Shown here in pieces: positions 7,109 through 14,940 of a stretch of DNA of 64,000 nt. The DNA comes from Fibrobacter sp. (lineage in GTDB: Bacteria; Fibrobacterota; Fibrobacteria; Fibrobacterales; Fibrobacteraceae). Under the pieces are notes generated by a model. It worked only from the letters and a program-made list of their open reading frames with translations, searched no databases and had not been told where the DNA came from. The stretch is taken from NCBI GenBank assembly GCA_017965445.1, contig JAGCPZ010000050.1, forward strand, positions 1 through 64,000, read 5' to 3'. Positions within the stretch are counted from its first letter, which is position 1, and the number at the start of each line of letters is the position of its first letter. The position numbers and the translations under genes were made by a program.

Positions 7109-8044
7109 TTACTGAAGCAACTTCGATAGGCATATTCCAAAGTCTCCGGTATTGTCATTGTTGACTCTTACAGCTTTGCCCTCTTTTATCTCAATGAAGT
7201 CTTTGTATTCCGCCTTGCAAAATTTTTCAGGCACTTCGCTTGCATACAAATAATCATAAACGCAAGACTTCCCATTCGCTTCTACAACCGCCTTGTAGGA
7301 TGAATAAATAAAATAACGGCTATCATATTCAATATTGGAAAAACTAATAGAAACCGTTTGTCCAAAAGCCGAAATTGTTTCAGAAGTCCGAGTTTTTTCT
7401 AGAACGGTTATCCCATATAGTTCCTTATCAGAAGCGACATGTTCACTAGCATGAGTAAAAAGCTCACTTCCATAAGCATTACTCAAATGATCAAATTTAT
7501 ATTGTGAGAAAAGGTGATCGTAAATCCAGGCAATCATATATGATTCCATATAATCCATAGATTCTAGACTATTGTCTTCTATAAATAGGCAATTTTCGGA
7601 AATATTGAAGAAATCATTGGAAGAGCTCTCTTCCTCCTTTACAATAGAACCATCGATATACCGATAGCCAGAGAGCACCTTCCATCGGCCCGAAAGGGTT
7701 CCTTTCTTGCCACCAACCATCACAATTTCTTGATAGCCATCGCCACGTGCAGCAAGAATCAAGGTGTCACCAACGAACTTGTAATCATAAACAAGATCCC
7801 ATGTACGAGTTTCGCCTACAAACGAAAACACATCTCCGTTTACAGAGCAATCATTTTTCTCGTTAGAAATATGAGCGACAATTATACTCTGATTTCTGTC
7901 AATAGTAATATTTACGGCATCCTTACTGCAGGTTCCATCAGCAACTGTTGAATTCTTTCCAGCACTATCCACAGGAGAATTCTCTTCTCCACAAGCAAGA
8001 AAGAACAAACTACCAGCAGCAAACAAAATATTCACTAAGCGCAT
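7109..8044 (-). CDS. Hypothetical lipoprotein, paralogue of the one at 10634
   Basis: 311 residues from the ATG at 8044, which has AAGGGGAG upstream. A signal peptide with lipobox (LFFLAC, about residues 15-20) is followed by GEENS, indicating a lipid-anchored exported protein. No catalytic motif is recognised. Shared layout with 10634-11698 (a GDTL segment, then VGG..G.L.G.W, then a late Cys-rich part) shows that the two are paralogues although other genes now separate them. The body has a beta-rich look (GDTLILAARGDGYQEIVMVGG cut short here) and several cysteines likely to form disulfides. Function unknown; probably a Fibrobacter-specific surface or periplasmic lipoprotein. Confidence 0.75.
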   Translation of the reverse strand: MRLVNILFAAGSLFFLACGEENSPVDSAGKNSTVADGTCSKDAVNITIDRNQSIIVAHISNEKNDCSVNGDVFSFVGETRTWDLVYDYKFVGDTLILAARGDGYQEIVMVGGKKGTLSGRWKVLSGYRYIDGSIVKEEESSSNDFFNISENCLFIEDNSLESMDYMESYMIAWIYDHLFSQYKFDHLSNAYGSELFTHASEHVASDKELYGITVLEKTRTSETISAFGQTVSISFSNIEYDSRYFIYSSYKAVVEANGKSCVYDYLYASEVPEKFCKAEYKDFIEIKEGKAVRVNNDNTGDFGICLSKLLQ

Positions 8045-8058
8045 AAACTCCCCTTGAT

Positions 8059-8274
8059 TTACCGGTTCCACCCAGAATGCCCGTCACCATAGGCGACGCC
8101 ACCGCCATTGTCATCATAACCGCCCAACGACGATGTGCTTTTCACGCCGAGCCAACCGCGCATTCTCTTAATCCGTGCAGAGGTCGCGGCAGTATTCTTG
8201 TCACCGGCATTTCCTTCACAACCATCCGCAACGCATTCCGAAGCATCATTTTTCGCAAAGGCTTTTTCAGTCAT
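8059..8274 (-). CDS. Small hypothetical protein with a Gly/Asp/Ser-rich tail
   Basis: 71 residues. A GGGAGG ribosome-binding site 8 nt before the ATG is the main support. The N-terminal half has two cysteines (ECVADGCEG); the middle is basic (ARIKRMRGWLG); the last 25 residues are rich in Gly, Asp, Ser and Asn and end GDGHSGWNR. It lies between apt (55 nt upstream) and the lipoprotein gene (14 nt downstream) on the same strand, so all three may be co-transcribed. No signal peptide or known domain. It could be a small structural or precursor-like peptide, or a chance frame in G+C-rich DNA. Confidence 0.4.
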   Translation of the reverse strand: MTEKAFAKNDASECVADGCEGNAGDKNTAATSARIKRMRGWLGVKSTSSLGGYDDNGGGVAYGDGHSGWNR

Positions 8275-8329
8275 CTCATCAACCTCCCGTAAAAACTTGC
8301 CCCCAAAGCTAGCAATTTCTTATAAAATA

Positions 8330-8851
8330 TCAATGTCCTGGGAATTTCGTCAAAGATTCCACGCGGTAACCCAAAAGCGCATCGCGCCCCTTGAGGTCAA
8401 ATAGTTCTATCACAAAAGCGCAACACGTTACCTTGCCGCCCAGTTTTTCGAACAACTGAATTGCAGCACGGGCGGTTCCGCCGGTCGCAAGCAAATCATC
8501 AACAAGAACCACTCGTTCGCCAGGCTTAACCGCATCCTTGTGAATTTCTATGCAGGCGGTCCCATATTCCAAATCGTACGATACGCCCACAGTTTCTCGT
8601 GGGAGTTTCCCTTTTTTGCGCACGGGCACAAACGGCTTATGAAAATGATCCGCAACAGAGACCCCGAACAAGAATCCACGAGCTTCAAGTCCTGCAACTG
8701 CATCAAATTCTACGTTATCAAGAATCTTGTAAAGGCTTTCCAGTGTCAGTTTCAACGCATCTGGGTTCCCCAGCACTCCGGTTACATCACGAAAAAGGAT
8801 TCCCGGCTTTGGAAAATTTGGAACGGAAATGATATAGTCTTCAATTTTCAT
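8330..8851 (-). CDS. apt: Adenine phosphoribosyltransferase
   Basis: 173 residues, the normal length. It converts adenine and PRPP to AMP in the cytoplasm (purine salvage). The N-terminus IEDYIISVPNFPKPGILFRD is characteristic, AGLEARGFLFG follows, and the PRPP loop VVLVDDLLATGGTA lies at about 114-127. GGAGGG sits upstream of the start. It may head a short operon with the small ORF and lipoprotein to its left. All key residues appear intact. Confidence 0.97.
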   Translation of the reverse strand: MKIEDYIISVPNFPKPGILFRDVTGVLGNPDALKLTLESLYKILDNVEFDAVAGLEARGFLFGVSVADHFHKPFVPVRKKGKLPRETVGVSYDLEYGTACIEIHKDAVKPGERVVLVDDLLATGGTARAAIQLFEKLGGKVTCCAFVIELFDLKGRDALLGYRVESLTKFPGH

Positions 8852-8892
8852 GGCGCTCGCCCTCCATATTCATAATATCAAGATAGCAAAAG

Positions 8893-8930
8893 ATGCCCGC
8901 CCCGGCACAAAGTCCGGAAAAAGCGGGCAT
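8893..8930 (-). terminator. Hairpin after the VWA-domain gene
   Basis: ATGCCCGC / GCGGGCAT stem with a nested CCGG / CCGG pairing, lying between the VWA gene stop and the apt start. Only CTTTTGC follows on the minus strand, so termination may be weak. Confidence 0.5.
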
Positions 8931-8996
8931 GAAAAATTGTTAATTTCTATTTTTATCCGATATTAATTTATCTTTTATTTTTCTGTATCTACCTCC

Positions 8997-10493
8997 TTAT
9001 TTTACGTATTTCTTGATGAGTCGTATCATTATATCAGCGAGACTCTCAACCTTGTGATCGCCGACAGATGCCTTGATATGGGAATTGCCTATGCCGCTAT
9101 CGTCGGTAAGGAACACGTATGTGCCGCCTGTCGCAAGGTCAAAGAATCTCAGCATAAATTCAGTATCCTTGTCCGCGCCACTCGCTGCGACCGGAATGAT
9201 CTTGATGCCTTTTTGGGCGAGGAGCAGAATGGTCTTCTGAAGACTTTTGATAATTCCTTCTTCGTAGTGGGCAGGCGCATCCAAAATAAGGAACGCGATA
9301 CGAGAACGCGCCGTTTCATCCCACGATAGATTCTGCATCGAGGCTTCGAGCGCCGTATGCACCGCTTCAGGGTAATCGCCACCACCGTCGGCGTCCTGCT
9401 TGGCGATAAACGCTTGCGTCTTGGACACGTCATTGGTGAAGTTGTCGTGCCGCGTGATATAAACATCTCCTACGTCACGGTAAAACAATGCTGCCGTACG
9501 CAACGATACTTTACTTTCTGCGCTGGCGTGCTCAATAATCTTGCCAAGATCGGATTTGAGGAAATTAATTTCGTCCTTCATCGAACCTGTAGCATCGACA
9601 ATGAATGCGACATCGGCCTTGGCTTTAGGATGTTTGAACTCCTTTGTGAAAATGACGTTGACATTGAGTTTTTCGTCTTTTGGGGTAGTGAGCTTGAACG
9701 GCCCCTTGAATCGTTTGCCATTGATTTTCAACGAGAAACTATTGGCGTTTAAATTATTAGCGGCATCGCTAAACAAACTTATCCAACAATAGGCATACCC
9801 GGCATTGTCGGTCTTAGTCGCAAACTCCAAAGAATCGCCGTTAAACAGTTCCACAGAAGCATTGGCAAAGCCAGCACTGTTTCCATCAACCACTCTTACA
9901 GCCACAAGATTTTTCGGGAAGAACTTCCAGTAATCCGCCTTTCCGCTATAATTATTTTCGCTGAGGATTTCTGTCCAAAACTTCCAGTTATCCAAATCGT
10001 TCCATTCGCCAGCCGTGAGCAGCCCTGATTTACGGTTATTCAAACCATCGTCATACTCACGACGATCCGGAGCTATAATCGGAGGCTTCGGCCCGATTAC
10101 AACCATTTCCTTGTCCCCTCGCGCCGCCGCAAAAGCTTTTCCTTTGGCAAGCCCTCGCCTTCCACCAAGAACCGCTTTTCCGGAGGTTTCGAGCCCGGCC
10201 ACGCTTTTCATTACTTTATCTACACTTTTCGAATACACAGCCGATGGTTCCGAAGACACATCTGAAACTTCCGGAGCATCCGCCATCATGTACACCGCAG
10301 ACGGTTCTCCAGTTTCTACGGTTTCGATTTTGTCGCTACCGCCCGCGACTTCTATACGGCTATCCGGTTCATCGACGCCAGTAGCTTTACCATCTGCGGG
10401 TTTTTCATGGTCTCCGCCGCCGCATAAAACAACACACAGCAAGACGCCAACCACCGCAATCACAGCAATCAGAATGAACAATTTGTTTTTCAT
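8997..10493 (-). CDS. Secreted or membrane-anchored VWA-domain protein
   Basis: 498 residues. A single N-terminal hydrophobic helix (about 6-24) exports or anchors it. A low-complexity stretch (30-150) includes a repeated EPSAVY motif at about 63-88. A beta-sandwich resembling a carboxypeptidase-regulatory domain follows (about 195-275). The C-terminal von Willebrand A domain starts at about 293, with an incomplete MIDAS of the form DATGS (Asp300, Thr302, Ser304); the second position is Thr instead of Ser, as in many bacterial VWA proteins. These domains bind protein partners through a metal. GGAGGACATC precedes the start. The gene stands alone, flanked by hairpins; partner unknown. Confidence 0.8.
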   Translation of the reverse strand: MKNKLFILIAVIAVVGVLLCVVLCGGGDHEKPADGKATGVDEPDSRIEVAGGSDKIETVETGEPSAVYMMADAPEVSDVSSEPSAVYSKSVDKVMKSVAGLETSGKAVLGGRRGLAKGKAFAAARGDKEMVVIGPKPPIIAPDRREYDDGLNNRKSGLLTAGEWNDLDNWKFWTEILSENNYSGKADYWKFFPKNLVAVRVVDGNSAGFANASVELFNGDSLEFATKTDNAGYAYCWISLFSDAANNLNANSFSLKINGKRFKGPFKLTTPKDEKLNVNVIFTKEFKHPKAKADVAFIVDATGSMKDEINFLKSDLGKIIEHASAESKVSLRTAALFYRDVGDVYITRHDNFTNDVSKTQAFIAKQDADGGGDYPEAVHTALEASMQNLSWDETARSRIAFLILDAPAHYEEGIIKSLQKTILLLAQKGIKIIPVAASGADKDTEFMLRFFDLATGGTYVFLTDDSGIGNSHIKASVGDHKVESLADIMIRLIKKYVK

Positions 10494-10579
10494 GATGTCC
10501 TCCTTGTGTCTCTTTCAAACTAGCACATTCGATTTCGAAAGACCAATATTTTTTTGCAAAATGTGGCTAAATGTTTTTT

Positions 10580-10620
10580 ACAAAAAAAAGAGTCCTCAGC
10601 CGCAATCTGAGCCGAGGACC
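10580..10620 (-). terminator. Rho-independent terminator of the lipoprotein gene at 10634
   Basis: On the minus strand GTCCTCGGC pairs with GCTGAGGAC (9 bp with one G-T pair) and a run of eight T follows. Confidence 0.8.
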
Positions 10621-10633
10621 TTTATTGAAATTT

Positions 10634-11698
10634 TTATTTCCGTTTCTTTTCGGAATCTTTCTCATGACCGTAATCTGGATCACGTTCAGGCAAGTCTTCT
10701 GCGATTCCCATAAGGCACTTATTAAATTCATCGATATTATCAAGCAGGTAAAGAGTCCTATCCTTAAACATATGACCTCCATCAGCAAAATCATAATCGA
10801 CCATATAGTCATCTTCGTATTTAGCGCTGCACTGGTCTTTCCCCACTTCCCTTAAATGATAATCACCAACGCAAGTTGTCTTACCATCGGTCACTTCAAC
10901 ATTGACTTCCATCAATATTTCGCCTGTTGCACCAAGACTCTGTTCCGCCTGATTGACCTTGAAAGTGTAAGTCTTTTTACGGACGGTAAAAGTCTGGCTT
11001 GAATCCGAACTTTCAAGAACCTTGATACCGTATCTTTTAATCGTATATTCATTTTCGTCGGTACCATGGGAATAAAAAATACCGGGAAAACTTATGCCAG
11101 GATACCAACCGACCATAGCTTCATAGATCTGATTTATAAAGTTATCTACAAAGCTCGTCTTTTCGGAATCCTTAAGGTAATCGTCAAAGTAATAATCAAT
11201 CTTTTGGGCGTATTTTCCATTGGAGAATTCTAGAGCATATTTTTTGAATCCGCTATCATAACATTCTGTTTCTTTTCTATAGGTTGTGTATTCGCAATCC
11301 GTATTTACCCACGTTCCTTCGAGCTCACCTCTCTGGCCTCCGACATACATGATTCCATATTCACTCGTTTCACCACCCACAACTTCAAAGAATGCTAACG
11401 TATCACCAAAGAATTCGTATTTGAAAGTGTCGGGCTCAACAATTTTTTTCGATGGTTCCCAGGAATACTTGCCGTTTTCAAAAATGCATACATCTTGCTT
11501 GGCCACGTCTTTAGTCAAGACAAGCAGTTGCTTTTTCTTGTTTACGGAATAGGTGCCCGGTTTTGAAAACGTGACAGGTTCGCCCGTGAAAACCTTGCCT
11601 TCTACTTGTGTGTCGGTGGCACCTGTAGAACTATCATTTCCGCAAGCAGTCATTAAAGTTGCAAAAGCCGCTACGGCAGCAACTAGGGAAAATTTCAT
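10634..11698 (-). CDS. Hypothetical lipoprotein, paralogue of the one at 7109
   Basis: 354 residues. Signal peptide with lipobox LMTAC at about 15-19, then a Ser/Thr-rich linker. The protein then shares the layout of 7109-8044: GDTLAFF, then MYVGGQRGELEGTW, then scattered cysteines (DCEYTTYRKETEC, CVGDYHL). AAGGAGGATCAC is a strong ribosome-binding site. It is flanked by a clear terminator and by the divergent GDSL hydrolase. Charged C-terminus (EKDSEKKRK). No enzymatic motif; family seems specific to Fibrobacter. Confidence 0.75.
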   Translation of the reverse strand: MKFSLVAAVAAFATLMTACGNDSSTGATDTQVEGKVFTGEPVTFSKPGTYSVNKKKQLLVLTKDVAKQDVCIFENGKYSWEPSKKIVEPDTFKYEFFGDTLAFFEVVGGETSEYGIMYVGGQRGELEGTWVNTDCEYTTYRKETECYDSGFKKYALEFSNGKYAQKIDYYFDDYLKDSEKTSFVDNFINQIYEAMVGWYPGISFPGIFYSHGTDENEYTIKRYGIKVLESSDSSQTFTVRKKTYTFKVNQAEQSLGATGEILMEVNVEVTDGKTTCVGDYHLREVGKDQCSAKYEDDYMVDYDFADGGHMFKDRTLYLLDNIDEFNKCLMGIAEDLPERDPDYGHEKDSEKKRK

Positions 11699-11805
11699 GT
11701 GATCCTCCTTTCTATCGCAAATAATATTTATTGCAAATAAAGCTATTTCGCTTTATGAGGGTTAATATAGTAAATAGAATTCTGCAAAAAAACTATTTTT
11801 TACGC

Positions 11806-12978
11806 ATGTCAAAAACGTTTTCGAAATGGGTGGCCTGCTGGGGTAACGCCACCTCCATCACAGACCGTAAAGAAGCCACATACGCCAAGGATTTAACGCT
11901 GCGCTATCCGATTCGCGCTTGCTTTTCAGGGAACAAATTACGCTTCCATTTCTCGAACCTTACGGGAACAGAATCCGTACAAATTAGCGAAGCGTATGTT
12001 GCGCATTCCCTCACAGCCTCCGCGCAATCCGCAAATTACGTGCCGAGCGCAATCACTTTCGGCGGCAAGCCATCTGCAAGCATTCCCGCGGGCGAAGAAG
12101 TCCTGAGCGATGAAATTCCATTCGATGTAACCGCAGGCGAAACTTTAGATGTGAGCCTTTACTTCGCTGATTTCACACAAATGAACGCCGGCACGGCCAT
12201 CACGGGCCCGCTTTCCGGTGGCAAGTACAGCTACGGCAACTTTGCGAAAAGCGCCATGCTTCCCGACGACCTCACGCGCAAAACGAACTGGATCTATTTT
12301 CTCAACACCATCGACATTTTCACCGAAGAGAAAAACTTTGCGCTCGTCTGCTTCGGCGATTCCATCACGGCGCAGGACTGGCCCGATTACCTCACGCTCC
12401 GCTGCGCCCGCGAAGGTTTCAACAACGTTTCGATTATCCGCCGCGCAGTAAGCGGTACGCGCATCTTGCGCGAATACAGCTGCATTACCTACGCCGCCTA
12501 CGGTCTCAAAGGCGCCACGCGATTCCCCATCGAAATGAACGTGGCCGGAGCCCGCGCAGTTATCATTCAGCACGGCATCAACGACATCATCCATCCGGTC
12601 GGCGTCGAAGTCAACAAGTTCCGCCCCTGGAGCGACATGCCCACCGCAAATGACCTCATCAATGGCGTCCGCTCATTCTACGTCTCGCATGCGCGCAAGC
12701 TCGGCCTCAAGATATACAGCGGCACGCTGCTGCCGATTTACGGTTGGCGCACCTACAACGAGAACCGCGACATCATCCGCACGGCATTCAACGAATGGCT
12801 GCGAACCGCCCCCGACTTTGACGGTTGCGTCGATTTCGACAAAGCTGTCCGCGGCCACGACGACCCCAAGCGTTTCGCAAACAACTTCGATTCAGGCGAC
12901 CATCTGCACCCTAGCGCCAAAGCCTACGAAGCCATGGCCGAATGCGTCCCCGAAGAATTGCTAAAGGGAAACCTCTAA
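11806..12978 (+). CDS. SGNH/GDSL-family hydrolase
   Basis: 390 residues from the ATG at 11806; earlier in-frame starts add a poorly conserved A+T-rich extension. An N-terminal beta domain (about 1-170) precedes the SGNH fold. Block I is VCFGDSITAQDWP (catalytic Ser), an Asn/Gly pair follows in HGINDIIHP (block III), and the catalytic Asp/His pair is in GDHLHPSAKAYEAMA (block V). Such enzymes hydrolyse esters, often acetyl groups on plant polysaccharides or sugar acyl esters, which would suit a fibre degrader. No signal peptide is obvious, suggesting an intracellular enzyme. Standalone gene with codon use like the native background. Confidence 0.85.
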   Translation: MSKTFSKWVACWGNATSITDRKEATYAKDLTLRYPIRACFSGNKLRFHFSNLTGTESVQISEAYVAHSLTASAQSANYVPSAITFGGKPSASIPAGEEVLSDEIPFDVTAGETLDVSLYFADFTQMNAGTAITGPLSGGKYSYGNFAKSAMLPDDLTRKTNWIYFLNTIDIFTEEKNFALVCFGDSITAQDWPDYLTLRCAREGFNNVSIIRRAVSGTRILREYSCITYAAYGLKGATRFPIEMNVAGARAVIIQHGINDIIHPVGVEVNKFRPWSDMPTANDLINGVRSFYVSHARKLGLKIYSGTLLPIYGWRTYNENRDIIRTAFNEWLRTAPDFDGCVDFDKAVRGHDDPKRFANNFDSGDHLHPSAKAYEAMAECVPEELLKGNL

Positions 12979-13033
12979 AAATTGTTTTGAAAAAAATTTG
13001 TCACTTGACGCGTTAATTATTTATTTTATAGCC

Positions 13034-14083
13034 ATGAGCTTGAAAGAATCCATTAAGCAGATTCAAAAAAGGGAACACATGACGCAAGACGAACTTCAGC
13101 GTCGTCTTGGTTGTTCCCGCAATAGCTTTTTGAAATCTTCTTCCGCAGATATTCAACCCTATTTTGAGCTAGCCTTCGGAATATCAAGTCCCGACACATC
13201 ATCTGCCGAAAGAAACAAAGAACTCGAAAAACTTTTGCCGTGGGTTCGCAAGTTCCCTATCCGCGCATTACAAAACATGGGTTATATTCCCGCAAATGTG
13301 AAAGACGCAAGCCTTGTACGCGCCGTTTTCAAGTTCATGCAAATCGGGAGCATCACCGGTTTCGAAAAATACTACAGCGCAACATTGCAATCCACAAACC
13401 CGCAGACAATCGCCGCTTGGATCCGCTTGGGAGAATTCCGCGTCAAACGCAGAACAAGCGATTTTGCGCCCGACCACAAAGCCATTTTTTCCGTCTTGAA
13501 ATTCTTACGGACAAACGTGTTCATCCACGGACAAAATATCCGCAAACAGGCCCGCGAAGAGCTTAAAAACTGCGGTATCGAATTTATCGAAGTGGAACCG
13601 TTCCTCACAGCACCCATCCCGACATGTGCATTTTACTGGGTCGGCACACAGCCCGTAATCCAATTCCCGACCACAAAAATGGACGATTCCAAATTCCTGG
13701 AAGCATTGTGCCACGCCATCGCGCACATTCTTTACCATCCGCTGCGCACGACCTGCCTGCAGCTAGGCGCATTCGCGCAAGCCTCGATGCACAACAACAC
13801 CCAGGCGCAAGCCTCGCCGCAGAACAGCGCACCTGCACAGGACAACGCAGCAACCGCCCAAAGCATCCTCGAACTCGAAGCCGACAAGTTCGCACAAGAC
13901 ATGCTCCTTTCCGAAGCCGAAGAGTGCGAGCTCATCTGCTGCGGCCGCTTTAACGAACCGCGTTGCATCCAGCACTTTTCAGGGCTATTCCACGTGCGCC
14001 CGGGAATCCTCGTCGAGCGTTTGCAACAGCAAGGCAAAATCCGCCGCCGCTCCCCGCTGAACGAATTCAAAGTGGCCGTGTAA
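13034..14083 (+). CDS. HTH/ImmA-like protein with an altered metallopeptidase motif
   Basis: 349 residues from the ATG at 13034. The first 35 residues form a XRE-like helix-turn-helix (MTQDELQRRLGCSRNSFLK). The C-terminal half resembles ImmA/IrrE (COG2856) peptidases that cleave phage-type repressors, including the late ELEADKFAQDMLL segment. The expected HExxH zinc motif reads HAIAH (227-231), lacking the catalytic Glu, and an Ala/Gln/Asn/Ser-rich insertion of about 30 residues (246-276) splits the domain. It may therefore be a non-proteolytic sensor. TTGACG and a T/A-rich stretch end just before the ATG, so the message may have almost no leader. No repressor target gene is adjacent. Confidence 0.65.
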   Translation: MSLKESIKQIQKREHMTQDELQRRLGCSRNSFLKSSSADIQPYFELAFGISSPDTSSAERNKELEKLLPWVRKFPIRALQNMGYIPANVKDASLVRAVFKFMQIGSITGFEKYYSATLQSTNPQTIAAWIRLGEFRVKRRTSDFAPDHKAIFSVLKFLRTNVFIHGQNIRKQAREELKNCGIEFIEVEPFLTAPIPTCAFYWVGTQPVIQFPTTKMDDSKFLEALCHAIAHILYHPLRTTCLQLGAFAQASMHNNTQAQASPQNSAPAQDNAATAQSILELEADKFAQDMLLSEAEECELICCGRFNEPRCIQHFSGLFHVRPGILVERLQQQGKIRRRSPLNEFKVAV

Positions 14084-14161
14084 AAATAAACAGAAACATC
14101 ACTGGATGTTTCGCGGCTTCTCGCCACTCAACATGACATCTTAAAAATGCAACCTTTTTAT

Positions 14162-14200
14162 CGTCATCCTGAGGACTGTAAGGACGAAGGATCCAGTCCA
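14162..14200. repeat. GTCATCCTGA...GGATCCAGT intergenic repeat
   Basis: The sequence CGTCATCCTGAGGACTG..AAGGATCCAGT recurs in shortened form at 50253-50285. It is the kind of extragenic repeat scattered through many bacterial genomes. Confidence 0.55.
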
Positions 14201-14220
14201 TTTATGACGTCTTGACAAAA

Positions 14221-14244
14221 AAAATCCGGCTTAGCCGGATTTTT
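14221..14244. terminator. Bidirectional terminator
   Basis: AAAATCCGGC / GCCGGATTTT around TTA, with A and T runs on both sides. It serves the convergent ImmA-like and outer-membrane-protein genes. Confidence 0.85.
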
Positions 14245-14286
14245 CACATTCAAGGCAGAGCGCATTTCGTTGCGTACATTCCAGAA

Positions 14287-14868
14287 TTAATAGTTAATTC
14301 CGAAGAACAGGTTGAAGCTGCTGAAGCTCTTCTTGAAATCCACGCCAGAAGCGACAATGTCAAAGCCAAAGCCCACTTCCAACTGAACAGAAGAATTGTG
14401 GAAAATGCTTGCACCCACTTCACCACCGAAGCTCATGCCCAAAGCCCAACGTTCACCGAAATCCCAATCGTCAAAATGGGAATCCAGCTGCAAACCGAGA
14501 CCAATGCCAGCACCGACAAACGGCGAAACCATTTCGTCAAGGAACGAATAGCGACCACCCAAAAGCATGTTGCCATGAACTTCCCAATCATCGCCAAACT
14601 TGAAGTTCCAAGTGCTTATCGTCGTGATTGCACCATGAGTCGTCATTTCCCAAATATGACCGTAACGGATAAGCGGAAATGCCGTAACGTGGTCTTTGTC
14701 CGGATTTTTCTCCTTATCTTCCCAGTTGCTCCAAAAGCCAAGACCGAAAGCGGCCGTTTGGAAACTATAGACAGGACGCTGGAGAGTTCTCTCCGGGGCA
14801 GAAGTAGATTCGCTCTGGGCAAATGCCGCAAGAACGAGGAAGGAAATGAGTATAATAATCTTTTTCAT
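14287..14868 (-). CDS. Outer-membrane beta-barrel-like protein
   Basis: 193 residues with a cleavable signal peptide ending near AAFAQS. The mature part is a run of short amphipathic strands with aromatic caps (FGLGFWSNW, FPLIRYGHIW, GNMLLGGRYSF, GAGIGLGLQL) and the chain ends in FFGINY; a terminal aromatic residue is typical of barrels inserted by BamA. About eight strands are expected. A TATATT lies 7 nt before the ATG on the minus strand, so the message may be leaderless. Convergent with the ImmA-like gene and divergent from murJ. Specific role unknown. Confidence 0.75.
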   Translation of the reverse strand: MKKIIILISFLVLAAFAQSESTSAPERTLQRPVYSFQTAAFGLGFWSNWEDKEKNPDKDHVTAFPLIRYGHIWEMTTHGAITTISTWNFKFGDDWEVHGNMLLGGRYSFLDEMVSPFVGAGIGLGLQLDSHFDDWDFGERWALGMSFGGEVGASIFHNSSVQLEVGFGFDIVASGVDFKKSFSSFNLFFGINY

Positions 14869-14940
14869 AATGGGAAATATACAAAAAGTTTACACGATAG
14901 GCGCAAATAATCTTCAAGCATTCTATATTTTACACTATCA

